A DNA stretch of 64,000 bases from Flavobacterium sp. 245 (GTDB taxonomy: Bacteria; Bacteroidota; Bacteroidia; Flavobacteriales; Flavobacteriaceae). A program made the position numbers and the translations under genes. This document shows, piece by piece, positions 48,401 to 57,378 of this stretch. Positions within the stretch are counted from its first letter, which is position 1; every line of letters starts with the position of its first letter. The DNA lies in contig NZ_SNXB01000005.1 in the NCBI RefSeq assembly GCF_004362055.1, forward strand, positions 310,001 to 374,000, in the 5' to 3' direction. The notes under the pieces were generated by a model, which was not told where the DNA came from, ran no database searches, and saw nothing but the letters and a program-made list of their open reading frames with translations.

Positions 48401-49135
48401 ATGGAAAAAGAACATCAAATATTTGGAATTAGAGCCATAATTGAAGCAATTCAGGCGGGAAAAGAAGTTGATAAGGTATTTATACAAAAAGAAATTTCTG
48501 GAGAATTAATGAAAGATTTAATGAAAGTGATGAAACGCGCTAACATTAATTTCTCTTATGTCCCAGTTGAGAAATTGAATCGCCTAACTCCAAATAACCA
48601 CCAAGGAGCTGTTGCCACAATATCACCTATCGGTTTTATCGCATTAGAACATTTAGTTGAATCGACAATTGAATCTGGTTCAAAACCATTATTTTTAATC
48701 TTAGATCAGATTTCTGACGCAAGAAATTTTGGAGCAATTATTAGAACTGCTGAATGTACAGGAGTAAATGGTATTATCGTTCAGAAAGCAGGTTCTGCAC
48801 CTGTAAACGGCGACACTGTAAAAACTTCTGCAGGAGCTGTTTTTAATGTTCCTATTTGCAAAGTGGAACATATTAAAGACGCAATATTTTATTTACAGGG
48901 ATCAGGAATTAAAACGGTTGCTGCCACTGAAAAAACAGATCAAAACATATACGACATAACATTAAACGAACCTGTAGCAATCATAATGGGATCTGAGGAC
49001 AGAGGAATCAATCCTTCAGTACTAAAAATTGTTGACGAAAAAGCCAAACTGCCAATGTTTGGTTCTATAGGATCTTTAAATGTTTCGGTGGCTTGTGGAG
49101 CTTTTTTATACGAAGCTGTTCGTCAAAGAAGTTAA
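48401..49135 (+). CDS. rlmB: 23S rRNA (guanosine-2'-O-)-methyltransferase RlmB
   Basis: A 244-residue SPOUT methyltransferase: an N-terminal substrate-binding domain (IFGIRAIIEAIQAGKEVDKV) followed by the knotted catalytic domain with ISDARNFGAIIRTAECTG, AIIMGSEDRGINPSVL and GSIGSLNVSVACGAFLYEAV. The family methylates G2251 of 23S rRNA using S-adenosylmethionine. Related TrmH-like enzymes are hard to separate by eye, so the exact target is probable rather than certain. Its promoter element abuts the start codon. Confidence 0.9.
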   Translation: MEKEHQIFGIRAIIEAIQAGKEVDKVFIQKEISGELMKDLMKVMKRANINFSYVPVEKLNRLTPNNHQGAVATISPIGFIALEHLVESTIESGSKPLFLILDQISDARNFGAIIRTAECTGVNGIIVQKAGSAPVNGDTVKTSAGAVFNVPICKVEHIKDAIFYLQGSGIKTVAATEKTDQNIYDITLNEPVAIIMGSEDRGINPSVLKIVDEKAKLPMFGSIGSLNVSVACGAFLYEAVRQRS

Positions 49136-49175
49136 AAAAACTGAGAATTAAGATGACTCATAAATAACAAAATGA

Positions 49176-49979
49176 ATGTCTTCAAAAAATGCTCATAATT
49201 CTATACTTAAAAAACGTTATTTAATACTTGTAATTTTCTCAATTACAAGTATTATTAATGGGCAGACTACCACATACAATCAATTTTGGAACGAATACCA
49301 GTTCAACAAAACGATCAACGAAAAGTGGTCTGTTGAATTAAACATTGGAGCCGTTTATAGCAGTACAGAATCTTCTTCTAATATTTTCAAAGAAAACACT
49401 CAAAGATCAATAAGAGGCTGGGGGCATTATTACTTAACTCCACGTTGGAAACTTTCTTCATTTTTAGCTTATAATCACAATAAAGACGTTCCTGAAATTG
49501 GCCAGTTTGAATCGCCGGAATGGAGGTTTGCGCTTCAGGGAATTTATTATTTTCATAAAACGGGCTATACTTTAAGCACAAGAATGAGGCTTGAACTCAG
49601 ACATTTGAAAAATGAAGATGGCAACTACGACAATGTCATTCGTTATCGCCAACAAATAAAATACATAAAACCAATTAACAGCAAAATCCTCAGAGAAGGC
49701 GTAGTTTATGCAATTGCTTCAGACGAATTATATTTCAAATCAGGAGCAAAAGTAACTGGTGAAAGTTTTTTTGATCGAAATAGATTAAATATTGGGGCCG
49801 GTTATTTATTTACAGATGATATCCAAGTTGAATTAACGTATGCTAATGAATATCTTCCAAGAAACAGTGGTAATCAAATCGTAAACGCTGCTTCATTGAC
49901 TTTAACATTTAATAATCTTTTTAAAAATCTAAATAAAAAGTTATTTCATAATAACGAAGCAGTACCCGACGATCAATAA
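49176..49979 (+). CDS. DUF2490-family outer membrane beta-barrel protein
   Basis: A 267-residue exported protein. After a hydrophobic signal segment at about residues 13-29 (RYLILVIFSITSIINGQ) the rest alternates in short strands: EYQFNKTINEKWSVELNIGA, WGHYYLTPRWKLSSFLAYNH and a late ERLNIGAGYLFTDDIQVEL-like strand. This pattern and length match the DUF2490 family, which has no assigned function. Its stop codon directly abuts the stop of the convergent minus-strand gene, with no base between. Confidence 0.72.
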   Translation: MSSKNAHNSILKKRYLILVIFSITSIINGQTTTYNQFWNEYQFNKTINEKWSVELNIGAVYSSTESSSNIFKENTQRSIRGWGHYYLTPRWKLSSFLAYNHNKDVPEIGQFESPEWRFALQGIYYFHKTGYTLSTRMRLELRHLKNEDGNYDNVIRYRQQIKYIKPINSKILREGVVYAIASDELYFKSGAKVTGESFFDRNRLNIGAGYLFTDDIQVELTYANEYLPRNSGNQIVNAASLTLTFNNLFKNLNKKLFHNNEAVPDDQ

Positions 49980-50489
49980 CTACTTTTCATCTTCTTCTTT
50001 CAAAAAACAAGCAAGCTGTCTGATAATTGCACGTTTATGCAATTTAAAATTGTAATCTCTTACAAATTCGGTTCCTTCCATTTTAATTTCTGCAACCGTC
50101 GCTTCAAATTTAGAAAACGAATCCAGATCTTTATCATCAATCAAATACAAAACCTGCATAATTGAATCATTTTTGATATACTGCGTATCATAATGCTTCA
50201 AGGTATACATTTTATTGTCTGCCAAATGCATAATTAAATCATCCTTAATTTTCTTTCCTTCTTTTTTAGATGGAAAAGGTGTTGGCTGTAAGGCTATAAA
50301 ATAATGTTCTTTATCAGTTACAATATTAATCTTTAAGGATTTTGAATTTGTGGTATAAAAAACTTCCGGATCAAAATAATATACCATTGAACCGTCAGCC
50401 AATATTCTATTTTTAATATCACATTGCGCAGTTGCATTCGTGTTTGCTAAAAAGAACAAAAAAATAAATACAAGCCCTATCTTCTTCAT
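49980..50489 (-). CDS. Exported protein of unknown function (169 residues)
   Basis: A small secreted protein with signal peptide residues 1-21 (ending NATAQ). The mature part is a mix of beta strands and charged helices with no motif that I recognise. Two cysteines are present, one just after the cleavage site and one near the C-terminus, and could form a disulfide. A TATTTTTG promoter element lies about 31 bases upstream. It converges exactly on the DUF2490 gene. Codon use is like its neighbours, and the intact signal peptide supports a real gene. Confidence 0.7.
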   Translation of the reverse strand: MKKIGLVFIFLFFLANTNATAQCDIKNRILADGSMVYYFDPEVFYTTNSKSLKINIVTDKEHYFIALQPTPFPSKKEGKKIKDDLIMHLADNKMYTLKHYDTQYIKNDSIMQVLYLIDDKDLDSFSKFEATVAEIKMEGTEFVRDYNFKLHKRAIIRQLACFLKEEDEK

Positions 50490-50520
50490 ATCTAATTATA
50501 TAAAATTCGAATATCTATCA

Positions 50521-50547
50521 CAAAAATAACCTTTTTAAATCAAACAA
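50521..50547 (-). promoter_or_regulatory. Promoter of the 169-residue exported protein (TTG-N16-TATTTTTG)
   Basis: TTG at 50547-50545 and TATTTTTG at 50528-50521 on the minus strand, 16 bases apart, slightly tighter than usual. Confidence 0.45.
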
Positions 50548-50556
50548 GTTATTATG

Positions 50557-51321
50557 TCATCCTTTATCCTCAGATTCAGATTTGGTTACAACATAAATAA
50601 CCGGAAAACTTGAACTGAAATAATTATTTCCTAAATCTACTACTTCTTCAAGAATTTCGGTATTTACAAAATTTCCGTTTTCATCAAAGTGCTTCATAAA
50701 AGGGTCTTCTTCCGGGTTAAAATCTGGCCGTTGCCAATCATAAACAATAGGTTTTGTATACTCAGGTGTTTTATAAAATAAAGACAATACAAAACCCGTA
50801 ATAAAACCACCTAAGTGCCCTTCCCAAGAAATCGCAGTATCGACATCTGGAAAAACATACCAGATCATTCCGCCATACAATAAAATTACAGAAAGCGAAA
50901 GCGCAACTAAACGATAATACCCAGTCTGAATTCCTTTGAAGAAAATAAAACTCACCAAAACATAAATTAATCCGCTTGCACCAATATGATAATTTTCTCG
51001 ACCAATAATCCACGTAATTAAGCCTGAAAATAAAATTCCGTAACCAATAACAGGAATTGTCTGTTTAGGATAAAAAAACTGCAAAGCAGCAAGCAAAACT
51101 AAAAGCGGTATGGAATTATTATAAAGGTGCTCAAGATTCTCATGAATAAAGGGACTAAACAAAATCCCCTGCAAACCTGAAAAATCTCTTGGATAAATTC
51201 CGTTTTGATAAAAATCAAAATCGAAACGAATCTGAATCCAATAAATTATCCATAAGAAAAGGACGAAAAAAACAGGAAGCCCAATTACGGTAGTAGAAAA
51301 TTTAAAATCTTTATCATTCAT
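50557..51321 (-). CDS. Rhomboid-family intramembrane serine protease
   Basis: From the ATG at 51321 it has 254 residues; an in-frame ATG at 51351 is also possible. A TTG at 51366 overlaps the promoter -7 element and cannot be the start. Six membrane segments are visible. The nucleophile serine is in YHIGASGLIYVL and the catalytic histidine in SWEGHLGGFITGFVL, the standard rhomboid dyad. The first loop has FIHENLEHLYNNSIPLLV, the usual HxxxN region. A soluble tail of about 60 residues follows the last helix. The substrate is unknown. Confidence 0.92.
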   Translation of the reverse strand: MNDKDFKFSTTVIGLPVFFVLFLWIIYWIQIRFDFDFYQNGIYPRDFSGLQGILFSPFIHENLEHLYNNSIPLLVLLAALQFFYPKQTIPVIGYGILFSGLITWIIGRENYHIGASGLIYVLVSFIFFKGIQTGYYRLVALSLSVILLYGGMIWYVFPDVDTAISWEGHLGGFITGFVLSLFYKTPEYTKPIVYDWQRPDFNPEEDPFMKHFDENGNFVNTEILEEVVDLGNNYFSSSFPVIYVVTKSESEDKG

Positions 51322-51363
51322 GTTTTTAGAAATCAGTTTAATTATTGGCATCAAAAAACTGTC

Positions 51364-51398
51364 CAAATCTAATTTACTGATAATTTGTCAGCTAACAA
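51364..51398 (-). promoter_or_regulatory. Promoter of the rhomboid gene (TTTG-N23-TAGATTTG)
   Basis: TTTG at 51398-51395 and TAGATTTG at 51371-51364 on the minus strand, 23 bases apart. It fixes the gene start at or below 51351. Confidence 0.55.
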
Positions 51399-51506
51399 AA
51401 ATTCCTCAAACAGAAACTTGGCTTTGCAAACAGAATCAATTGAAATGAAAGACTAAATTAACTTTCAAAAATTTAAATTTAGAATTGAAAACAGTAATTT
51501 TACAAA

Positions 51507-52784
51507 ATGGAAGCACCTTTAGCAGAGCGTATTCGCCCACAAAAATTAGAAGATTATGTAAGTCAGAGTCACTTAGTTGGCCCTAACGGATCTTTGACAC
51601 AGCAAATTTCAAAAGGAATTATTCCGTCTTTAATTTTTTGGGGACCGCCAGGCACAGGAAAAACTACTTTGGCACAAATTATTGCGCAAGAATCCAAGCG
51701 CCCATTTTATATATTAAGTGCTATCAATTCTGGTGTGAAAGACATTAGAGATGTTATTGATAAAGCAAAACAAAGCGGTGGATTATTTACTGCCAAAAAC
51801 CCCATTTTATTTATCGATGAGATTCATCGTTTTAGTAAATCACAGCAAGACTCTCTTTTAGCAGCAGTCGAAAAAGGCTGGATTACATTAATTGGCGCCA
51901 CTACTGAAAACCCAAGTTTTGAGGTTATTCCGGCATTATTGTCGCGCTGTCAGGTGTACATTTTAAATGCATTTACAAAAAGTGATCTCGAAGCGTTATT
52001 GCATCGCGCAATGAAAGCAGACGCTTATCTGGCATCAAAAAAAATAATTTTAAAGGAAACGGAAGCTTTATTGCGACTTTCTGGCGGAGATGGCAGAAAA
52101 CTGTTGAATATTTTTGAACTGGTTATCAACGCTTCGTCAGGTGACGAAATCACGATTACAAACGACCGCGTTTTTGAGTTAGTACAACAAAATACTGTTT
52201 TGTATGACAAAACAGGTGAACAGCATTATGATATTATTTCTGCTTTTATAAAATCGATTCGTGGCAGCGATCCCAACGGAGCGGTTTATTGGCTAGCTCG
52301 AATGATTGAAGGTGGCGAAGATGTAAAATTCATTGCTAGAAGAATGCTTATTTTATCCAGCGAAGATATTGGAAATGCAAACCCAACTGCATTCATTATG
52401 GCAAATAATACTTTTCAGGCCGTGACGACTATTGGTTATCCGGAAAGCAGAATTATTTTAAGCCAGTGCGCTATTTATTTAGCAACCTCACCAAAAAGCA
52501 ACGCATCTTATATGGCAATTGGAAATGCACAACAACTAGTAAAACAAACTGGCGATCTTCCGGTTCCAATTCATTTGCGAAATGCGCCAACAAAATTGAT
52601 GAAAGAATTAGGATATGGCGACGATTACAAATATTCGCATGATTATGCCAATAATTTTGCAGAACAAGAATTTTTACCTGATGCCATAAAAGAAACGGTT
52701 CTTTATAAACCGGGAAACAATTCTAGAGAGAACAGCAACCGCGAATTTTTAAAGAACCGCTGGAAAGATAAATATGGTTATTAA
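51507..52784 (+). CDS. rarA: Replication-associated recombination protein A (RarA/MgsA AAA ATPase)
   Basis: A 425-residue clamp-loader-like ATPase. It opens [20 protein letters not shown]. Walker A is [15 protein letters not shown], Walker B is [19 protein letters not shown], sensor 1 is [13 protein letters not shown], and the C-terminal tetramerisation domain has [20 protein letters not shown] and [16 protein letters not shown]. It acts at stalled replication forks. The gene diverges from the rhomboid gene. Confidence 0.96.
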   Translation: MEAPLAERIRPQKLEDYVSQSHLVGPNGSLTQQISKGIIPSLIFWGPPGTGKTTLAQIIAQESKRPFYILSAINSGVKDIRDVIDKAKQSGGLFTAKNPILFIDEIHRFSKSQQDSLLAAVEKGWITLIGATTENPSFEVIPALLSRCQVYILNAFTKSDLEALLHRAMKADAYLASKKIILKETEALLRLSGGDGRKLLNIFELVINASSGDEITITNDRVFELVQQNTVLYDKTGEQHYDIISAFIKSIRGSDPNGAVYWLARMIEGGEDVKFIARRMLILSSEDIGNANPTAFIMANNTFQAVTTIGYPESRIILSQCAIYLATSPKSNASYMAIGNAQQLVKQTGDLPVPIHLRNAPTKLMKELGYGDDYKYSHDYANNFAEQEFLPDAIKETVLYKPGNNSRENSNREFLKNRWKDKYGY

Positions 52785-52799
52785 AACCCTATTTTATAT

Positions 52800-53570
52800 T
52801 TAGAATTTAACTGAAACTTTTTCAGAAACTAATTTATCGTTTTGGTAATATTCAAAAAACCACTGATTGTCTTTTGCATTCAAAGTTCCTTGAACACCAT
52901 CTTTAATAGCGATGAATGAATCTGGACGTGAAGTTTTCAATAATTTCATTACCACTTTTGGCGTTTTGTCAATTAACTGAAAGCCATTATCTGTAGGCTG
53001 TGCATAAAGTAAATTTGGATCTGCAACATCAGCAACTGGAGTTGGAGTTACAGCTGGCTGAGTTGCTACTGTAGCAGCAACCGCAACAGGAGCCGCAGTA
53101 ATCATACCAGCTTTCGTATTAGGCGCAATAGTTTTGCCACTATATTTATAATGAAGTCCGTTTACTGAAACAAAAGCCATATTCAAACTTTCTCTATAAG
53201 CAGCTTCATAATCTTTTTCTTTGCTTTTACCCACTTCTGACGTATAAACTACTTTACCGTAACAATCTTTTAGTTCAACAAAAAGTTTAGTAACTAAAAA
53301 ACCGCTATCTTTTATTACATCCATGTATAAAAGCTGGCAACGGTCACTCAATTCAGCTGGAAGTTCTTCATTTGCATAAAAAGCTTGAAAACCAGCTTTA
53401 GTTAAATTCCCTTTACTTATCGTTGCCATTCTATATTGATTTTCTGACTTTAAAAAATCATATTTCAAGGGTACAATAACCGCTTTGTAATCATTAACAG
53501 ACTGTGAAGATTGTGCAAATCCAATAACTGAAATAAAAAGTACAGTCAGCAAAAATTTAATTCTCATCAT
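52800..53570 (-). CDS. Exported two-domain protein of unknown function (256 residues)
   Basis: A secreted protein with signal peptide residues 1-20 (ending IGFAQ). An N-terminal domain of about 130 residues (YKAVIVPLKYDFLKSENQYR, LFVELKDCYGKVVYTSEVGK) is joined by an Ala/Val/Pro/Thr-rich linker at about 158-185 to a small C-terminal domain that looks like a lipocalin- or MORN-like strand set (GVQGTLNAKDNQWFFEYYQN). No family recognised. The start overlaps the stop of the yjjG-like gene by one base, so they are co-transcribed. The start could be either of two adjacent ATG codons. Confidence 0.72.
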   Translation of the reverse strand: MMRIKFLLTVLFISVIGFAQSSQSVNDYKAVIVPLKYDFLKSENQYRMATISKGNLTKAGFQAFYANEELPAELSDRCQLLYMDVIKDSGFLVTKLFVELKDCYGKVVYTSEVGKSKEKDYEAAYRESLNMAFVSVNGLHYKYSGKTIAPNTKAGMITAAPVAVAATVATQPAVTPTPVADVADPNLLYAQPTDNGFQLIDKTPKVVMKLLKTSRPDSFIAIKDGVQGTLNAKDNQWFFEYYQNDKLVSEKVSVKF

Positions 53571-54256
53571 TATAAATATTTTTTAAGTTCTAATAAATGG
53601 TTTATTTGTTTAATATTTTGAGCAACGTCAATTTTTTTCTCATTAAAGAAAATGGCATCTAAACCCGCATTTAAAGCTCCGTTCACATCGGCGTCTAAAC
53701 AATCGCCAATCATGATACTATTTTCTTTTGAAGCCTGAGCCAAATTAACAGCATAATCAAAGATAATACTATTTGGTTTTTTAACACCAGCTAATTCAGA
53801 ATTTGTAATGGTATTAAAATAACTCGTAAGTGATGCGTTCTTAATTTTTTTATCCTGAACATTTGCAAAACCGTTAGTTATAATATGCAATCGATATTTT
53901 GGTTTAAGATAATCCAAGACTTCAACAGCGCCATCAAAAAGATGATTATTATCTGTTAAAAATTCAATATAGTAATTTGCAATTTCATTAATATCTTCAT
54001 CTGAAATTTCATAATTCAAAGCATCAAACGAAAACTTTAATCTGTTATAACGAAGTTGAACATGAGTTATTTCATCGTTTTGATATAACTTCCAGCAAGA
54101 TTGATTGATAGGAATATATTTTTCAATAAAATCCTCCGTTTTTATTTCGGGATATTTAGTTTTGAAAATACGATCGAAAGCCATTTCAGAATTTTTGTCA
54201 AAATCCCAAAGTGTATGATCTAAATCAAAAAAAACGTCTGTAATTGTGGTATTCAT
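53570..54256 (-). CDS. YjjG-type HAD-superfamily nucleotidase
   Basis: A 228-residue HAD hydrolase: motif I DVFFDLDHTLWDFDKNSE, motif II in LHIITNGFANVQDKK, the lysine in GVKKPNSIIFDYA and motif IV in IMIGDCLDADVNGALNAG. The helical cap after motif I is of the YjjG type, a group that removes phosphate from non-canonical pyrimidine nucleotides. It is three bases after radC and overlaps the next gene by one base. Confidence 0.88.
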   Translation of the reverse strand: MNTTITDVFFDLDHTLWDFDKNSEMAFDRIFKTKYPEIKTEDFIEKYIPINQSCWKLYQNDEITHVQLRYNRLKFSFDALNYEISDEDINEIANYYIEFLTDNNHLFDGAVEVLDYLKPKYRLHIITNGFANVQDKKIKNASLTSYFNTITNSELAGVKKPNSIIFDYAVNLAQASKENSIMIGDCLDADVNGALNAGLDAIFFNEKKIDVAQNIKQINHLLELKKYL

Positions 54257-54259
54257 AAT

Positions 54260-54949
54260 CTAAAAAATTCCTTCATCTACAAAACTATAATATTTTGTTT
54301 CAGTAATAATCAAATGGTCTAAAACTTTAACATCTAAACTTTCACCAGCCTGTTTTATACGTTTCGTAATCTGTTTATCTGCTTCACTTGGAGATAAATT
54401 TCCCGACGGATGGTTGTGACACAAAATCAAGCTAGTAGCTCCATTTTCAAGTGCCAATTTAAAAACAAGCCTAACATCAACTATCGTTCCCGTAATACCG
54501 CCTTTGCTGAGTTGTGACTTTGAAATCACTTTATTAGAATTATTCAGAAAAAGTACCCAAAATTCTTCATGAGCCAATTCACCGATAATAGGAACCATCA
54601 ATTCAAAAACTAATTTGCTCGAAGTAATTTTTATTAATTCGACAGCATCTTCGGCCCGTCGCCGACGACCAAGTTCCATAGCCGCAATAATTGTAATCGC
54701 CTTTGCCTCTCCTATTCCTTTAAAATTCATTAGTTGCGAAATCGACATTTTTCCCAAAGCATTCAAATTCTCGGCATTCTTCAAAATTCTTTTGCTCAAA
54801 TCTACTGCTGATTCGTTTCGGCTTCCTGAACCAATTAAAATCGCAATTAATTCGGCATCGCTTAAAGCACTTTTTCCTTTCAACATTAATTTCTCACGAG
54901 GCCTGTCATCTTCTGACCAATTTGTAATTGGGAAATGAGTTTGTTCCAT
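54260..54949 (-). CDS. radC: RadC/JAB-domain DNA repair-associated protein
   Basis: A 229-residue protein with an N-terminal helix-hairpin-helix segment (LGKMSISQLMNFKGIGEAKA) and a C-terminal MPN/JAMM metalloprotease-like domain: EEFWVLFLNNSNKVI and the metal site HNHPSGNLSPSEADKQITKR. The name RadC is historical; a role in DNA repair is not established. First gene of a three-gene operon with the HAD hydrolase and the exported protein. Confidence 0.94.
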   Translation of the reverse strand: MEQTHFPITNWSEDDRPREKLMLKGKSALSDAELIAILIGSGSRNESAVDLSKRILKNAENLNALGKMSISQLMNFKGIGEAKAITIIAAMELGRRRRAEDAVELIKITSSKLVFELMVPIIGELAHEEFWVLFLNNSNKVISKSQLSKGGITGTIVDVRLVFKLALENGATSLILCHNHPSGNLSPSEADKQITKRIKQAGESLDVKVLDHLIITETKYYSFVDEGIF

Positions 54950-55025
54950 AAACTAAATGATTTTACAACAGCTAATATAGTAAAAAGAAAGAAAAATCGC
55001 TCAAAAAATAATTAGAGAATATGCC

Positions 55026-55130
55026 AATTAGTTAATTAGATAATGAGAAAATTATCAATTAGGAAATTCCAAACTCCAAAAAAAAAGCCGATTGTCTGAA
55101 ACAATCGGCATATTATCTAATTGACTAATT
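55026..55130. repeat. Nested inverted repeat around the mpl terminator
   Basis: Two AT-rich arms (55026-55044 and 55112-55130, 19 bases, one mismatch, built on ATTAG/CTAAT units) enclose the terminator hairpin of mpl. Further partial copies of the same unit occur at 55052-55062 and 55126-55147. Confidence 0.6.
55078..55109 (-). terminator. Terminator of mpl
   Basis: A perfect 9-base-pair stem (55087-55095 with 55101-55109, 5-base loop) followed on the minus strand by nine T (55086-55078). It lies 31 bases after the mpl stop. Confidence 0.82.
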
Positions 55131-55140
55131 ATCAGATTTT

Positions 55141-56496
55141 CTAATTAATCAGACCTTTTACTTCATCAAAATTTAATCCACCATAATTTCCAGAACTCAT
55201 TAATAAAAGTGCCGAATTATCTAAATTCAAATTGAATAAATATTCTTTAAATTCAGCTGGATTTGTATAAATCACAAGATCTTCACGATTAAACGCTTTT
55301 GCAATTTGCTCGTAGGTTACTTCTTCTAATTGTTTGATTTTTACAGCATCTGGCGAATAAAACACAACTGCAACATCAGCATATTCTAATGCGCCTTCGT
55401 ATTCCTTTAAGAATTCAGCATTTAAACTGCTGTATGTATGAAGCTCTAAACAAGCTACTAAAGTTCTATTTGGATATTGTTCTTTTACCGCTTTTGTGGT
55501 TGCCGCAACTTTACTTGGTGAATGCGCAAAATCTTTGTACGCCACTTTTCCTTTTCCTTCAGCAATTTTCTCCAAACGTTTAGATGCGCCTTTAAAACTT
55601 GCAATTGCTTCATAGAAATCAGCTTCATCAACACCCATATTTTGGCAAATCCATTTAGCTCCCGCCAGATTATTCAGGTTATGAGCACCAAAAACTTCAA
55701 TTGGCATATCGCCTTCTGGAGTTTCTAATAAAGTAACCCCGTCGCTTACTGTGTAATTTGGAGTTGAATATGCTAATTTACGAATTGGATTTGTTGCTGC
55801 TTCGGCAACACGTTTTACTTCTGGATCATTTTCGTTGTAAACCAAAATACCTCCATTGGTAATTTTTCCAATAAAGATTTCAAACTGCTCTACATAGTTT
55901 TCGTATGTTGGAAACACGTTAATATGATCCCATGCAATTCCAGAAATTAAAGCAATATTTGGCTGATACAAATGAAACTTTGGGCGTCTGTCAATTGGAG
56001 ATGATAAATACTCATCACCTTCCAAAACGACAAAATCATTTTCTTCAGTTAGATGAACCATAGTATCAAAACCTTCTAACTGTGCTCCTACCATATAATC
56101 TACCGCAATATTATGATAATGCATAACGTGTAAAATCATAGAAGTAATCGTAGTTTTTCCATGTGAACCTCCAATTACAACACGCGTTTTATTTTTAGAC
56201 TGTTCGTACAAAAACTCTGGATATGAGTAAATTTTCAATCCTAATTCCTGAGCTTTCAGCAATTCTGGATTATCAGCTTTTGCGTGCATTCCTAAAATGA
56301 TTGCATCAATATCAGCGGTAATTTTTTCAGGAAACCATCCTAATTCAGCTGGAAGAATTCCTTTTTTTTCTAATCTAGATTTTGATGGTTCAAAAATAGC
56401 ATCGTCGCTTCCTGTAACCTGATATCCTTTGTTATGCAATGCTAATGCTAAATTGTGCATGGCACTTCCGCCTATGGCGATGAAATGTGTTTTCAT
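55141..56496 (-). CDS. mpl: UDP-N-acetylmuramate:L-alanyl-gamma-D-glutamyl-meso-diaminopimelate ligase (Mpl)
   Basis: A 451-residue Mur ligase. The N-terminal Rossmann domain opens HFIAIGGSAMHNLALALHNK. The ATP loop is VVIGGSHGKTTITSMI, and the segment GDEYLSSPIDRRPKFHLYQP is diagnostic for Mpl rather than MurC. The C-terminal domain has YKDFAHSPSKVAATTKAV. It attaches recycled murein tripeptide to UDP-MurNAc. The gene stands 67 bases after the TPR protein gene on the same strand. Confidence 0.94.
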   Translation of the reverse strand: MKTHFIAIGGSAMHNLALALHNKGYQVTGSDDAIFEPSKSRLEKKGILPAELGWFPEKITADIDAIILGMHAKADNPELLKAQELGLKIYSYPEFLYEQSKNKTRVVIGGSHGKTTITSMILHVMHYHNIAVDYMVGAQLEGFDTMVHLTEENDFVVLEGDEYLSSPIDRRPKFHLYQPNIALISGIAWDHINVFPTYENYVEQFEIFIGKITNGGILVYNENDPEVKRVAEAATNPIRKLAYSTPNYTVSDGVTLLETPEGDMPIEVFGAHNLNNLAGAKWICQNMGVDEADFYEAIASFKGASKRLEKIAEGKGKVAYKDFAHSPSKVAATTKAVKEQYPNRTLVACLELHTYSSLNAEFLKEYEGALEYADVAVVFYSPDAVKIKQLEEVTYEQIAKAFNREDLVIYTNPAEFKEYLFNLNLDNSALLLMSSGNYGGLNFDEVKGLIN

Positions 56497-56563
56497 TTAA
56501 AAATCCATTTTTTAAGTTCTAAATTCCAAATTTTTTAATGGAATTTAATTTTGAAGTTGTCAA

Positions 56564-57250
56564 TTATGCTTCAAATTTTCGTTTCAAATCCTGTGCCTTT
56601 TTCGGGTCTTTTAATTTGTTCAAATATAAATTATATAATTTTTGAAATGTAACTTTTGATTTGCCAATTTCATTTGCCTTCAAATAATTTTTTTCTGCCG
56701 ATGTATAACGCTTAAAATATTCGTCTATTCTTCCTCTTGACAAATAACCATCGACTGATGAAATTTGCATTAATTCATTCGAATATTCAAATGCTCTTGA
56801 TTCACTTCCTCCTAAAAACCCAGGCAACTGTAAATAGATTTCAATCAGAGCCCACCGGGCTGGAATGTGTTTTGGATTCAGAACTATTGCTTTTTCAAAT
56901 GCTTCCTTCATGTCTCCTACCATCCCTAAAGCTTTCAATTTATTCACCTCCATCGCTCTCATTGCCAGACAGCCACCATATTTATAAAAATAATCGGCTT
57001 CTGTAGGTTTTAGCTCTTTCAGTTTTTTATAATATTCAGCTCCCTTTAGCCACATTTTTTGATGCGCGGCTATATCACCCAAATATTCTAAAGTTTTTAA
57101 ATCTGAAGGCTTGGATTTTAAAACTCCTTCAAAAACAACTTGAGCCTCGTCATATTTTTTGGCATGAAGCAACTTTTCGCCTTTCTCAAAATTCGATTGT
57201 GACCAAGTTAAAATTGGTGCGAATAAAAAAAGAAGCAGCAGTTTTTTCAT
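56564..57250 (-). CDS. Exported TPR protein
   Basis: A 228-residue protein with signal peptide residues 1-17 (ending TWSQ). At least three tetratricopeptide repeats follow: GEKLLHAKKYDEAQVVFEGV, LKTLEYLGDIAAHQKMWLKG-like and AEYYKKLKELKPTEADYFYK; a late one is YTSAEKNYLKANEIGKSKVT. TPR proteins mediate protein contacts; no partner is evident. A TATTTTTG promoter element ends four bases before the ATG. It is divergent from the large alpha-2-macroglobulin gene. Confidence 0.82.
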   Translation of the reverse strand: MKKLLLLFLFAPILTWSQSNFEKGEKLLHAKKYDEAQVVFEGVLKSKPSDLKTLEYLGDIAAHQKMWLKGAEYYKKLKELKPTEADYFYKYGGCLAMRAMEVNKLKALGMVGDMKEAFEKAIVLNPKHIPARWALIEIYLQLPGFLGGSESRAFEYSNELMQISSVDGYLSRGRIDEYFKRYTSAEKNYLKANEIGKSKVTFQKLYNLYLNKLKDPKKAQDLKRKFEA

Positions 57251-57254
57251 ATTT

Positions 57255-57262
57255 CAAAAATA
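57255..57262 (-). promoter_or_regulatory. Promoter -7 element of the TPR protein gene (TATTTTTG)
   Basis: TATTTTTG on the minus strand ends four bases before the ATG at 57250. No clear -33 element. If used, the mRNA would be nearly leaderless. Confidence 0.4.
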
Positions 57263-57378
57263 AGGAAATATAAAATGCTATTTGCTTTTAAACATAAATT
57301 AGTAATTTGTACGAAAATTATTTTTAAACTAATCCAACCTTTTGGCCTATATAATCCTCTATACTAGAAAACCGATTT

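Noticed and set aside
51352..51366. TTG start of the rhomboid protease
   Set aside because: The codon is part of the TAGATTTG promoter element.
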